Shown here: positions 44,011 through 52,780 of the stretch, one piece after another | Position numbering within the stretch: position 1 is the first letter of the stretch | Layout of the letters: each line of letters opens with the position of its first letter | DNA from: Candidatus Heimdallarchaeota archaeon | Lineage (GTDB): Archaea > Asgardarchaeota > Heimdallarchaeia > Heimdallarchaeales > Heimdallarchaeaceae | Assembly: GCA_021399345.1 (NCBI GenBank) | Contig: JAAFKI010000059.1 | Span: 1-64,000, forward strand | Length of the DNA stretch: 64,000 nucleotides | Reading direction: 5' to 3' | Made by a program: the position numbers and the translations under genes | Notes under the pieces: generated by a model | Databases searched by the model: none | What the model was told of the DNA's origin: nothing | What the model saw: the letters and a program-made list of their open reading frames with translations, nothing else

Positions 44011-44883
44011 TTACAAATCTTCCAATTTCTTCAAAGCTTTTAGAAGTTCAGCTTTGTCTCCACTTACAGCCTCTCCAAATAGTTCTGCTGATTTTTTCTC
44101 TTCTGGAGCTACAGCTTCTATTTCATCTGCTTTTGGTACTGGAGGTTGTACAGCTTGTGGCTGCAGTGTAGATGAATCATCTTGTGATGGAGGCGGCATT
44201 GGTATGCTACCTGATACTTCTTTAGAAATTGGACTCACATCTCTTTCAGCTGGTTCAGTGACTTGAGTCGCAGGTTTAGGAAATGCTGCGGGTGTTGGAA
44301 TATCAGGTTTTGCAGGAATGGTTGCAGGTTCTGGCATTTCGATTGGTTGAGGTATTTCAGGTTCTGGAGTACTACGAATTGGAGATGGAGGTGCAGGTGT
44401 GGGTATTGATGGAGCTTCAACTGTTGGAGGTACAGGTTGTTTTTCAACATCAGGTTCTGGTGCTGAGGTTATAACCTCTGGTGTAGGTGGTGGAATTGTA
44501 GGTGCTGTAGGCATTTCAATGACAGATTCAGGTTTTGTTTCTTTTTCAGCAATGTCTTTTAGAGCTTGAACGTCCGCTGGCTCAACCACTGTCTCTTGTT
44601 GCACACTTCTAGCTGCTTCAATCAAAAGAATTCTTTCATTGAGACCATCTAATCTTTTTTCTAGTCGAGAAACTTGATCTGGAGAACTAGGTGCTCCTGC
44701 TGGAACTCCTGATTGCTCAAGTACAGATATTTTATTCTCTAAATTCTCTATTTTTTCTTTTAGAGATACAACAACATTATCGTAATCTTTGAATCTTTCT
44801 TGGACGGCTGAAACTATACTTTCAACCATATTTTTTACCATATTGACAGAATTCACCAATGATTTTACTTCATCTTTTGCCAT
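44011..44883 (-). CDS. Coiled-coil protein with long proline-rich linker
   Basis: 290 residues from ATG 44883; the frame extends upstream to 44949 but that part contains no conserved feature. N-terminal residues 1-75 are a coiled coil (LVNSVNMVKNMVESIV to LENKISVLEQ). Residues about 105-240 are extraordinarily rich in Pro, Glu, Ala, Thr and Ile (PPTPEVITSAPEPD and similar), with many PxxP motifs. A short helix LFGEAVSGDKAELLKALKKLEDL ends the protein. PxxP tracts of this sort recruit SH3/WW-like domains or UEV PTAP-type peptides in eukaryotes; an APTIPPP-like segment is present, but no exact PTAP is seen. Function unknown. Confidence 0.7.
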   Translation of the reverse strand: MAKDEVKSLVNSVNMVKNMVESIVSAVQERFKDYDNVVVSLKEKIENLENKISVLEQSGVPAGAPSSPDQVSRLEKRLDGLNERILLIEAARSVQQETVVEPADVQALKDIAEKETKPESVIEMPTAPTIPPPTPEVITSAPEPDVEKQPVPPTVEAPSIPTPAPPSPIRSTPEPEIPQPIEMPEPATIPAKPDIPTPAAFPKPATQVTEPAERDVSPISKEVSGSIPMPPPSQDDSSTLQPQAVQPPVPKADEIEAVAPEEKKSAELFGEAVSGDKAELLKALKKLEDL

Positions 44884-45012
44884 CTTAAATCTACAAGTTA
44901 CTTTTGTTTTTATACATATAAAACCATTGCTAAAGGTAGGAAGTTCCAACTAAGGTCGTTTTAACGTTAATTGATATTTGAAGGCTAAAAACGGTCTACA
45001 CAAATTTAATAG

Positions 45013-47004
45013 TTAAAAACTTATAACCTCCAATTTTCTCATCAATTCTATAAAACTTCCAACAATTTTTATATCAATAATTTTCCACTCAACTAAGCTC
45101 AGATATAATACAATTTCTAAAACATTTCTTTCATCATTAATGAGATTAATTGTGTCAAACATTAGTCCTCCATAATTTGCCATCATGCTTTGCGATAGTT
45201 TTTTGATATCCATAATCTGATTTTCAGAGAGTTTTATTTCATCTTTTAACGAATCTAGATTACTCATAGATTTGTAAATTATACTAGCATTAAATGGTCC
45301 TTTCCACAATCGTTTTGGTATCTTATCTAGTAGTTGTTGAGTTGTTTTGCTTATTATTCCGCTAGCTAATTCTCTCGTTAAGGTATGAACTGAACTTTCA
45401 AAATGATTTAAACCATTTCTTTGTAAATCACTTATTTCTGTATTCAAACTCCCAAATAGATCTTCAATCGATTGCAAGATCCTTCTTTCGTACTTCAAAT
45501 ACGGCTGATGAACATACCGAATCAGATATTCTCTTTCTTCTTTTTCTTCCTTATCTAGATTGTTCACTAGTTTCATTTCCTTTAATATCATATTGAGGAA
45601 TGAACCCTTCCTTTTTTCTAATCCTTTAAGAAAACTACCTTGAATTTCTTCTGAAAATTTGTTCTTATAGCAACAAGAAATAATTGTACTTGCTGCAACT
45701 GCTCCTACTCTCTTCAATGTTGTTGGATCTACTTTTTCAATTGTGTCAAGATTTGTGTGATGAAAAGTATCGGAATGACCAAACATAACTGAGGGAATTC
45801 TTAGAGGTGCATCATTAAACAACAAATGGTCTGAACCACCTGCAAAGGGTTTAATTCTATAATTCCAAGGAAACTGCCATCCTCCTTGTTCTATAATTAG
45901 AGGATTGTCTTTGACATTTTCTATACACTCTGATATTAAATCATTAAGAAAAGATGGTGTTGAAATGCTTGTTTTATTTACAGTAAAAGGAAAACCTACG
46001 AGAGAAGGATGTTCTCCAACCATATCTAGATTTATACAGAAAATTGGTTTGAAATTTTCTCTTTTTTCTTGTTCTACAATCCAAGGAATGGTTCCACTAA
46101 ATTCTGGTACCCATAAGAATCTGATTGTACGTTCAGGACGATCAATCTCTTTCTTTTCAATTAATGCTTTAATTGTTCTATATATCTCAAACAGTAATGC
46201 ACTTCCTGAAGCATTATCATTTGCTGAAGGCGCTGGATGACAGATGTGTGCAATGGTTATAATTTCTTCTTCTGGATACTTACTTCCCTCAATTTTAGTG
46301 GATAATACGTGCATTTTTCCCTCATATAGTTCAGCTTTGATTTTCCCCCTTATCATAACTTTCTTTCCCTTATTCAAGAAATCAATAAGTTCCAAGGCTT
46401 GTTTTCTGGAAAGAGAAAACCCAAATGTTGACTTCTCAACATTCTCTGCATTAGGCCATAGACCTACATATTGTATCATTTCTTGATGTCCCTGAGCTCT
46501 TTGTTCAGAAGGGTATGCAATGACACCAATAGATCCATGTTTGGCTAGTCTTTCAATCATTGTTCTTGGGCTTGCAGATGTTAAAACAACTTTCCCCTTT
46601 ACGTCTATGTTTTCAAAATCTTCTTCTTTACCTGCTCCAACATGAACTACCTCAGAAGTTAGATTTACTGATTTTGAATGAGTACAAATACTCTCAGGAA
46701 CTTCTGAAAAACGACAAAGTACCTTTTTGATGGGTTCAACAAGATATAATGACCCATCCTCAATATCCCAAGAAATTGGTGTTTCCCATTCAGAATATCG
46801 CTTTGTACCGTCAGCTATGTATTCGTGTATATACGAATTTTCATCTCCAAGCTTTAATAGTTCCTTCTGTAGAAATTCAGCAGCTGTATGAAATTCCTTA
46901 CTAGCTTGAATTCGATGATACAAGCTCAAGAAACTAGTCATCCGTTTTGTTTTTTCTCCCGACAATTCATGAGCGACCTTGTTAATAAGTTCCTGTAGAT
47001 CCAT
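45013..47004 (-). CDS. M28-family zinc aminopeptidase with PA-domain insertion
   Basis: 663 residues. The M28 catalytic core is visible: IITIAHICHPAPSANDNASGSALLFEI (zinc His and Asp), IRFLWVPEFSGTIPW (catalytic Glu pair), CINLDMVGEH (Asp) and DTFHHTNLDTIEKV (His). Between N-terminal residues 100 and 230 an inserted domain has the protease-associated pattern (VKGKVVLTSASPRTMIERLAKHGSIGVIAYPSE). The last 230 residues are helical. No signal peptide, so it is cytoplasmic. Overall it resembles the DUF4910-like aminopeptidases. Peptide degradation is likely; substrate unknown. Confidence 0.85.
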   Translation of the reverse strand: MDLQELINKVAHELSGEKTKRMTSFLSLYHRIQASKEFHTAAEFLQKELLKLGDENSYIHEYIADGTKRYSEWETPISWDIEDGSLYLVEPIKKVLCRFSEVPESICTHSKSVNLTSEVVHVGAGKEEDFENIDVKGKVVLTSASPRTMIERLAKHGSIGVIAYPSEQRAQGHQEMIQYVGLWPNAENVEKSTFGFSLSRKQALELIDFLNKGKKVMIRGKIKAELYEGKMHVLSTKIEGSKYPEEEIITIAHICHPAPSANDNASGSALLFEIYRTIKALIEKKEIDRPERTIRFLWVPEFSGTIPWIVEQEKRENFKPIFCINLDMVGEHPSLVGFPFTVNKTSISTPSFLNDLISECIENVKDNPLIIEQGGWQFPWNYRIKPFAGGSDHLLFNDAPLRIPSVMFGHSDTFHHTNLDTIEKVDPTTLKRVGAVAASTIISCCYKNKFSEEIQGSFLKGLEKRKGSFLNMILKEMKLVNNLDKEEKEEREYLIRYVHQPYLKYERRILQSIEDLFGSLNTEISDLQRNGLNHFESSVHTLTRELASGIISKTTQQLLDKIPKRLWKGPFNASIIYKSMSNLDSLKDEIKLSENQIMDIKKLSQSMMANYGGLMFDTINLINDERNVLEIVLYLSLVEWKIIDIKIVGSFIELMRKLEVISF

Positions 47005-47059
47005 AAAGAAAAAAAGAAAATCCTAATTATATCTCTTTTGCACTCAGCTTAACAAATTC

Positions 47060-47908
47060 CTAAACTTGACATTTTTCGCAATAGAAGGTACTTCTTTTAT
47101 CCTGTACGATTCTTATGATTTCATTGCCACAGCTTTCACAATCAATCCCTGCTTTTGCATACACCTTATGCCATTTCTGAGCAGAACCTTCTTCTCCAGT
47201 AAATGTTCTAAATGATTGTATTGAACTTCCCATGGAATCAACAGCTTTGTGAAGAATAATTGAAATCGAGAATCCCAACCTTTCTATTTCTTCAGGTTTG
47301 AGTTTTTTTACTAATCTTAAAGGGTTTATTTTTGCTAATGCTAAAGCTTCTGATTTGTAGATATTCCCTATTCCTGCGATTAAAGTTTGATCAAGAAGAA
47401 TTCTTCCAATTTCTTTGTTTGCATTTTTTTTCAGTTTAAGCTTCTCAGCAAATGCTTCTTGGGGGAAAGGAACTTTCAGTCCATTAGAGCCTAAATTTCT
47501 AATAGGTAAATAGTTTATTACATCTTGATAGGTATCATAAATTCTGAACTGTCCAAAATTTCTTGCGTCTTCAAAAATAGCTATCTTATTTTCGTTTTTA
47601 AATAGAATTTTTATCTTGGGGTGAATAATCTGAGTTGGAACATCTGCCCCTTCAGAGATAATCCAATGTCCAGACATGCCTAAATGATTTAGAATGACTT
47701 TTGAGAAATCAAAATTCCAAATAAGAAATTTCCCTTTTCTTTCAATTTTTGTTATTGTTTTTCCAATAAATACGTCGAATATCTTTTGCTTTCCCTCATA
47801 TTTTTTGTATTTTTGTGAAAGTTTAGTTAATTCTATTTTCACTATTTTCTTGCCTTCAAACCTTCTTAAAGAAAGTCTTGTGCATTCAACTTCTGGACCT
47901 TCTGGCAT
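47060..47908 (-). CDS. Formamidopyrimidine-DNA glycosylase / endonuclease VIII family (Fpg/Nei)
   Basis: 282 residues. The N-terminal catalytic proline and glutamate are in MPEGPEVE, with ILNHLGMSGHW (helix and void-filling loop), the H2TH DNA-binding region IGRILLDQTLIAGIGNIYKSE, and the zinc finger C-x2-C...C-x2-C (CESCGNEI and FYCEKC). Repairs oxidised purines or pyrimidines. This family is common in bacteria and plants but rare in archaea, so transfer is plausible. It is 3 bases from the THEP1 gene on the same strand. Confidence 0.92.
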   Translation of the reverse strand: MPEGPEVECTRLSLRRFEGKKIVKIELTKLSQKYKKYEGKQKIFDVFIGKTITKIERKGKFLIWNFDFSKVILNHLGMSGHWIISEGADVPTQIIHPKIKILFKNENKIAIFEDARNFGQFRIYDTYQDVINYLPIRNLGSNGLKVPFPQEAFAEKLKLKKNANKEIGRILLDQTLIAGIGNIYKSEALALAKINPLRLVKKLKPEEIERLGFSISIILHKAVDSMGSSIQSFRTFTGEEGSAQKWHKVYAKAGIDCESCGNEIIRIVQDKRSTFYCEKCQV

Positions 47909-48421
47909 TTAAATCATCAACTTAATAATGTCTTTTGCAGCTTGAGATCTATTTTTTTCTGTGAGCTGATAAACAATTGTATCTAATCTATTTTTAGTTT
48001 TACTAGTGAAATCATTATCTCTCTTCATAATTGTACCTAAAACACATTTTTGTTCTAAACACTTCTCAACAAATTGTTTGAATTTAGTGGAAAAAAGTTC
48101 CATTTTTCCGATTTCATCCAATATAATCCATTCATAGCTAAACTTTTCCATATCCTGTTTGATTTGATCGACAATTGCGTCAACATTTTCCAGATAAACA
48201 CCATAGCTGGCTACACGATACAAACTTTGTCGATTTTCCTTTGAGGCTAATGGTAGCTTAAGACCTGAAAATGATTCAATATTAAACCCCACTCTTCTAT
48301 TGTTTAACTTAATCTCACTAGTAACAAATCCTACAACTTCTATTTTTGTTGTTTCTACAATTCTATTAATTAAGGTGGTTTTTCCTACTCTTGGATATCC
48401 CGTTATCAAGATATTTGGCAT
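47909..48421 (-). CDS. THEP1-like nucleoside-triphosphatase
   Basis: 170 residues from ATG 48421; the open frame extends to 48502 but those residues are basic and unlike the family. P-loop ILITGYPRVGKTTLINR; Walker B-like WIILDEIGKMELFS, and the conserved VGFVTSEIK after the first strand. Archaeal THEP1 proteins are kinase-like NTPases of unclear biological role. It is upstream of Fpg on the same strand and divergent from SBDS. Confidence 0.9.
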   Translation of the reverse strand: MPNILITGYPRVGKTTLINRIVETTKIEVVGFVTSEIKLNNRRVGFNIESFSGLKLPLASKENRQSLYRVASYGVYLENVDAIVDQIKQDMEKFSYEWIILDEIGKMELFSTKFKQFVEKCLEQKCVLGTIMKRDNDFTSKTKNRLDTIVYQLTEKNRSQAAKDIIKLMI

Positions 48422-48549
48422 GATTGTCCTCCGTGTAATCTTAATTTTTCTCTTTCTTATTAAGTTCTCAATCTTGAAAAATCTTATAAATCTGGCTTTC
48501 AATGTTCTAAAAATCAGCGAAGTTAATATGTTACACGAGAGTGGTAAAA

Positions 48550-49293
48550 ATGAGCAAAGATTTTAGAGGTGTTACAATAGATAGGCGAATAGATTTACGA
48601 GGAAAATCTATTGTTCGTTTTGAAAAACATGGGAGGCGATATGAATTACTTGTCAATCCTGAACCAGCTTGGAAGTTATTACAAGGGGAAGAGGTTGAAA
48701 TAGACGATATATTTGAGGTATTTGATGTATATGAAAATTTATCGCGGGGAGTTAAAGCAACAAAAGATGATTTAGAAGTTGCTTTTGAAGGATTGACAGA
48801 AAGAGAAATAGCAGTTAAGATTTTGAAAGAAGGTAAACTTCAATTAACTGCTGACCAGAGAAATGAAATTCTTAAGGAAAAGAGAATTGAAATTGTTGCC
48901 TTCATTCATATTCACTGTATAAATCCACGAGAAAATGTTCCTATCCCGAAGGATAGGATAGAAAAGGCCATTCTTGATTTGGGAGTTAATATTGATTACA
49001 AGGAAGAAGCAAAAAATCAAGCTTTAGAAATTATTAATCAACTAAAGCCTATTATGCCTATTCGGCTGGAATCAGTTAAATTAGCAATAAAAATACCTCC
49101 AAATTATACTGGACCACTTTATGGTTTTATACTATCTGCAGGCAATTTAATTCAAGAAGAATGGTTATCAGATGGTAGTTTAGCTATGGTAACCCAAATA
49201 CCATCTGGAACTCAAGCAGATTTCTTGGAACAAGTAACTTCGCGAACTAAAGGAAAAGCGCAAGTCAAAATATTAGAAAGACTTGCTGAATAA
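48550..49293 (+). CDS. sdo1: SBDS/Sdo1 ribosome maturation protein
   Basis: 247 residues from ATG 48550; a GTG at 48541 is an in-frame alternative, and the GGTG there can also serve as the ribosome site. Archaeal SBDS homologue that acts in 60S maturation. Markers are FRGVTIDRRIDLRGKSIVRFEKHGRR, the central helical domain with LTEREIAVKILKEGKLQLTADQRNEILKEKR and a ferredoxin-like C-terminus IPPNYTGPLYGFI. First gene of the exosome superoperon. Confidence 0.95.
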   Translation: MSKDFRGVTIDRRIDLRGKSIVRFEKHGRRYELLVNPEPAWKLLQGEEVEIDDIFEVFDVYENLSRGVKATKDDLEVAFEGLTEREIAVKILKEGKLQLTADQRNEILKEKRIEIVAFIHIHCINPRENVPIPKDRIEKAILDLGVNIDYKEEAKNQALEIINQLKPIMPIRLESVKLAIKIPPNYTGPLYGFILSAGNLIQEEWLSDGSLAMVTQIPSGTQADFLEQVTSRTKGKAQVKILERLAE

Positions 49294-49315
49294 ATAACAA
49301 AGATTGTGATTAATA

Positions 49316-50017
49316 ATGTCCGTTATTAAAGTAAAGAATCATGAAATAGTTATTCCAGGTGATTTACTAGCAGAAGGTAATTTCAAATATGGCGAAGGCG
49401 TCATAAAAAAGGGAAATGTCTATTACTCTACACTTGTAGGTCTTTTTCAAGATAAAGGAGAGCTTATTCAGGTAAAATCTCTGAAAGGTAAATATATCCC
49501 TAGACCTGGTGATCTAGTAATCGGTAAGATAGTTGAAGTTGGATTAACTAATTGGATTGTTGATGTTGGCGCCCCTTATTCGGCGGTATTACTAGCCAAT
49601 AATGCAACAGAGAAACGATTTGATCCAGTGAAGGATGATACCAGAAAAATATTTGATATTGGGGATATTATCCTAACAAAAATTGCAAGTTTTGACAGAA
49701 CCAGAGATCCTTCATTACTCACAAACGAGAGGGGATTAGGTAAATTAAGAGGGGGAAGAGTGATAGAGATTGAAGCAGCTCATATTCCTCGAGTTATTGG
49801 AAAGAAAGGAACTATGATTAATATGGTTAAAAGACTTACAAGAACACAAATTATAACTGGTCAAAATGGAAGAATCTGGATTCATGGAAAGAAGCCTGAA
49901 GATGAAATAAAGGCTATTGAATCAATTACAAAAATAGAGTTAGAAGCACATACACAGGGATTAACTGACAGAATACGCGATATGCTATCTAACGGTCAAA
50001 CAGAAAATGAGAAGTGA
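49316..50017 (+). CDS. rrp4: Exosome RNA-binding subunit Rrp4
   Basis: 233 residues. The cap protein of the archaeal exosome. N-terminal strand domain (NHEIVIPGDLLAEGNFKYGEG), an S1 domain with VIGKIVEVGLTNWIVDVGAPY, and a KH domain HIPRVIGKKGTMINMVKRLT with GRIWIHG. The glycine-rich G-x-x-G loop is intact. It is 22 bases after SBDS and overlaps the region just before Rrp41. Confidence 0.96.
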   Translation: MSVIKVKNHEIVIPGDLLAEGNFKYGEGVIKKGNVYYSTLVGLFQDKGELIQVKSLKGKYIPRPGDLVIGKIVEVGLTNWIVDVGAPYSAVLLANNATEKRFDPVKDDTRKIFDIGDIILTKIASFDRTRDPSLLTNERGLGKLRGGRVIEIEAAHIPRVIGKKGTMINMVKRLTRTQIITGQNGRIWIHGKKPEDEIKAIESITKIELEAHTQGLTDRIRDMLSNGQTENEK

Positions 50018-50021
50018 TATT

Positions 50022-51014
50022 ATGGCAGGAGATGGAACAGTCCAACTAATCGATGAAAAAGGAAAAAGAGTAGATGGACGAGATTTAGACGAATTACGTC
50101 CTTTAAGTATTAAAATTGGTGTATTAAAAAATGCAGATGGTTCTGCAGAAATTCGCATGGGAAAGAACATTATTGTTGCTGCGGTCTACGGACCTAGAGA
50201 ACTGCATCCAAAACACAGAGCATTACCAGATAGAGCATTAATTCAATGCTTTTATCGAATGTCAACTTTTTCAGTTAATGACAGAAAAAGCCCAGCTCCC
50301 TCAAGGAGAGAAAAGGAAATTTCTATGATTCTTGCAAATTCCTTATCTTCAGTTGTTCTAACTGAGAAGTATCCAAGAACAGCTATAGATGTATATATGC
50401 AAGTACTTCAAGCTGATGGTGGTACTCGTTGTGCCAGTTTAATAGCTGCTTCTGTTGCTCTAGCTGATGCTGGAGTTCCAATGAGAGGTATAGTTTCCTC
50501 AGTAGCTGCAGGATTAATTAATGACAAAGTTGCTCTAGATTTATATGATTTAGAAGACCAAAAGGGTTCGGGTGATATGCCTGTAGCATATGCTCCTACT
50601 TTAGATGAAATTTCATTACTTCAGCTAGACGGAGTCTTCACCATAGATCAATTTGAAGAAAGCTTAGATTTGGCTGTCAAAGGTGCAAAAGAAATATTCG
50701 AAATTCAAAAAAACGCCTTAAAACAGAAATATACAGATATTAGAGCTGAAGTTAAGGAAAAACCTAAAGCTGAAGTCAAGGAAGTACCTAAAGCTGAAGT
50801 CAAGGAAGTACCTAAAGCTGAAGTTAAGGAAGTACCTAAAGCTGAAGTCAAGGAAGTACCTAAAGCTGAAGTCAAGGAAGTACCTAAAACTGAAGTCAAG
50901 GAAGTACCTAAAGCTGAAGTTAAGGAAGTACCTAAAGCTGAAGTCAAGGAAGTACCTAAAACTGAAGTCAAGGAAAAACCTAAAGCTGAAGCCAAAGAAG
51001 AAGGAGTAGAGTAA
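50022..51014 (+). CDS. rrp41: Exosome catalytic subunit Rrp41 with C-terminal 8-residue repeats
   Basis: 330 residues from ATG 50022 (ATG 50007 in frame would add five). The RNase PH core to about residue 240 is standard: RPLSIKIGVLKNADGSAEIRMG, VYGPRELHPKHRALPDRA, the catalytic-side LQADGGTRCASL, GDMPVAYAP and a DGVFTIDQFEESLDL end. Rrp41 pairs with Rrp42 to make the phosphorolytic hexamer. The last 85 residues are ten units of the A/T-EVKE-V/K-P-K type encoded by 24-base repeats, an extension not part of the archaeal family as I know it. It sits between Rrp4 and Rrp42. Confidence 0.95.
   Translation: MAGDGTVQLIDEKGKRVDGRDLDELRPLSIKIGVLKNADGSAEIRMGKNIIVAAVYGPRELHPKHRALPDRALIQCFYRMSTFSVNDRKSPAPSRREKEISMILANSLSSVVLTEKYPRTAIDVYMQVLQADGGTRCASLIAASVALADAGVPMRGIVSSVAAGLINDKVALDLYDLEDQKGSGDMPVAYAPTLDEISLLQLDGVFTIDQFEESLDLAVKGAKEIFEIQKNALKQKYTDIRAEVKEKPKAEVKEVPKAEVKEVPKAEVKEVPKAEVKEVPKAEVKEVPKTEVKEVPKAEVKEVPKAEVKEVPKTEVKEKPKAEAKEEGVE
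50745..50984 (+). repeat. Ten tandem 24-base repeats encoding the Rrp41 tail
   Basis: Ten consecutive 24-base units (consensus GCT-GAA-GTC-AAG-GAA-GTA-CCT-AAA) with only a few substitutions: GTC/GTT, GCT/ACT and GTA/AAA. Units 2-9 are nearly identical; the first and tenth have KP in place of VP. The near identity of the units indicates recent slippage or unequal exchange. Confidence 0.9.
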
Positions 51015-51015
51015 A

Positions 51016-51831
51016 ATGGGAGATAATTATGTTATTAGTGAAATAGAGAAAGATCACATTCTATCCCTTTTGGAACAGAATAAGAGAACCGATAATCGAG
51101 AATTGAATCAGATTAGAGAGGTTAATATTGAAACACATTATGTAGGAAAAGCTGAGGGATCAGCGGTTGTAACACTTGGAGATACCAAACTGATTGTTGG
51201 AGTTAAAGCAATTTTAGGAACCCCTTATCCAGATACTCCAAACACAGGTGTTATTACAACAAGTGCAGAACTTTCTCCCTTAGCATCACAATATTTTGAG
51301 AGTGGTCCTCCCTCAAACAATGCAATAGAACTTGCAAGGGTAACAGATAGAGCAATAAGAGAATCTCATTGTATAGATTTATCGAAACTATGTATTATTC
51401 CTGAAAAATCTGTTTGGATATTGTTTATAGATTTTTACATTTTAAATGATGATGGAAATCTATTTGATGCTGCCACACTTGGCGCATTAGCCGCTTTAGC
51501 AACTACTGAAATACCTAAAACCAAAGTTGGAGAAGATGGTGTGGTTGAGGTTTTAGAAGAAAAAGAACCACTAAAAATAAACCATTATCCTGTTTCAGTA
51601 ACATCGTATAAAGTAGATAAATTCAATATTTTTGATGCTAGCTTCAAGGAAGAAAGAGTTGGTAACTCTAGAATAACCTTTGGATTCGATGAAGAAGACC
51701 ATGTTGTATCAGTTCAAAAGGGAAAACAAGGAGTTTATACACCTGAAGAAATAAAGAAAATACTTCGCGAAAGCTTACTTGTATCGAAAACTTTAAGGAA
51801 AGAGCTAATGAAAGCGCTTTCGAAGAAATAA
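51016..51831 (+). CDS. rrp42: Exosome subunit Rrp42
   Basis: 271 residues, the RNase PH-like partner of Rrp41 lacking its phosphate-binding catalytic residues but required for RNA binding. Visible are REVNIETHYVGKAEGSAVVTLGDTKLIVGVKAI, NTGVITTSAELSPLASQYF, and RAIRESHCIDLSKLCIIPEKSVWILFIDFYILNDDGNLFDAAT. It starts one base past the Rrp41 stop and is followed by L37Ae after 12 bases, the usual archaeal order. Confidence 0.95.
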   Translation: MGDNYVISEIEKDHILSLLEQNKRTDNRELNQIREVNIETHYVGKAEGSAVVTLGDTKLIVGVKAILGTPYPDTPNTGVITTSAELSPLASQYFESGPPSNNAIELARVTDRAIRESHCIDLSKLCIIPEKSVWILFIDFYILNDDGNLFDAATLGALAALATTEIPKTKVGEDGVVEVLEEKEPLKINHYPVSVTSYKVDKFNIFDASFKEERVGNSRITFGFDEEDHVVSVQKGKQGVYTPEEIKKILRESLLVSKTLRKELMKALSKK

Positions 51832-51843
51832 GTGGTGTAAAAA

Positions 51844-52125
51844 ATGCCCAAAACAAAAAAAGTTGGCTCAACAGGACGTTACGGTGCTAGGTATGGTAGT
51901 ACAATTAGAAAACGAGTAAGAGAGATAGAAAACAAAAGTAAAGCTGTTTATAAATGTCCCGTTTGTCAAATGAAGACATTAAAAAGAGCTGGTCTTGGTA
52001 TATGGGAGTGTTCTAAATGCGGTGAAAAACTCGCAGGTGGAGCATGGGAACCCAACACTAGTGCAGGGCGAAGTATAACACGAAGAGTTACTCGTATTTC
52101 TGAAGGATTAAAAGACGATTTTTAA
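51844..52125 (+). CDS. rpl37ae: Ribosomal protein L37Ae (eL43)
   Basis: 93 residues. Zinc-ribbon 60S protein. N-terminal basic stretch (KVGSTGRYGARYGSTIRKRVREIE), zinc site CPVCQMK...ECSKCGEKL, and AGGAWEPNTSAGRSITR at the end. It follows Rrp42 in the exosome operon. In many archaea RpoP follows L37Ae at this place, but here the next gene is the Brix protein, and no RpoP is seen in the 76-base gap. Confidence 0.96.
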   Translation: MPKTKKVGSTGRYGARYGSTIRKRVREIENKSKAVYKCPVCQMKTLKRAGLGIWECSKCGEKLAGGAWEPNTSAGRSITRRVTRISEGLKDDF

Positions 52126-52201
52126 TCCCTCCTATTTTTTATTTTATTTGTTTTTGGTTTAGCATACTTACATTTTAAAACTCTAAAACGTCGTGAACTT
52201 A

Positions 52202-52780
52202 ATGACTAAAATTGGTTATACTACATCACGCTCTCCAACTAACAAAACTAGAACCTTCATCCATGAAATGGTCAGTGTGGTTCCTCGTTCTTCAAGGATT
52301 CCAAGAGGATCAGCAAACGAATTTTTTTGTTTGAATTCTATGAAAAATCAAGGCTTTGGAACAGCTATTATAATTAACTCGGTAAAAGGTAATCCAAATT
52401 TTGTTAGATTGTTCAACTTAGCAGATAAAATAGAAGAAATCCCCTATGCTATAAAGATTAGAGGTTTAACGTTATCTAGGGATTATCAAAAAAAAGGTAG
52501 AGATCGAAAACCTGCTGTTTCAATATTGATTTCAACTCTTGAAAATCCTGTTGAAGAGGAAATTCTAAAGAAATTTTTAGGTATAACTAACGAATCAATC
52601 GAGAAAATCAAAGATAAGGAATATGTAACTGTTTATGCAGATTATCTGGATAAAGATGATGGTATTATCTTCTTAGAATTTTTAGATAAAAACAACAAAC
52701 AGACCGGGCCTCGCATAAAATTGAGAATAATAGAAAGGCAGATTCAAGACAATAATACGAAAAAAATTGCTGGTGATTGA
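52202..52780 (+). CDS. Brix-domain RNA-binding protein (Imp4-like)
   Basis: 192 residues from ATG 52202 (a GTG at 52193 is possible). The Brix domain is involved in ribosome biogenesis; Imp4/Brx1-type proteins bind pre-rRNA. It begins KIGYTTSRSPTNKTRTFIHEMVSVVPRSSRIPRG and continues NEFFCLNSMKNQGFGTAIIINSVKGNPNFV, with IKIRGLTLSRD. TTTTAAAAC upstream (near 52172-52180) is a TATA-like element giving this gene its own promoter. The 3' end overlaps the Pcc1-like gene by 14 bases. Confidence 0.9.
   Translation: MTKIGYTTSRSPTNKTRTFIHEMVSVVPRSSRIPRGSANEFFCLNSMKNQGFGTAIIINSVKGNPNFVRLFNLADKIEEIPYAIKIRGLTLSRDYQKKGRDRKPAVSILISTLENPVEEEILKKFLGITNESIEKIKDKEYVTVYADYLDKDDGIIFLEFLDKNNKQTGPRIKLRIIERQIQDNNTKKIAGD

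Noticed and set aside
44235-44474. Open frames opposite and out of frame to the proline-rich protein
   Set aside because: They are products of the low-complexity CCN/GGN-rich repeat codons; composition (Leu/Gln or Val/Leu runs) is not protein-like.
50705-50995. Minus-strand open frame across the Rrp41 tail
   Set aside because: It is the reverse reading of the 24-base repeats and has a repetitive composition with no start context.
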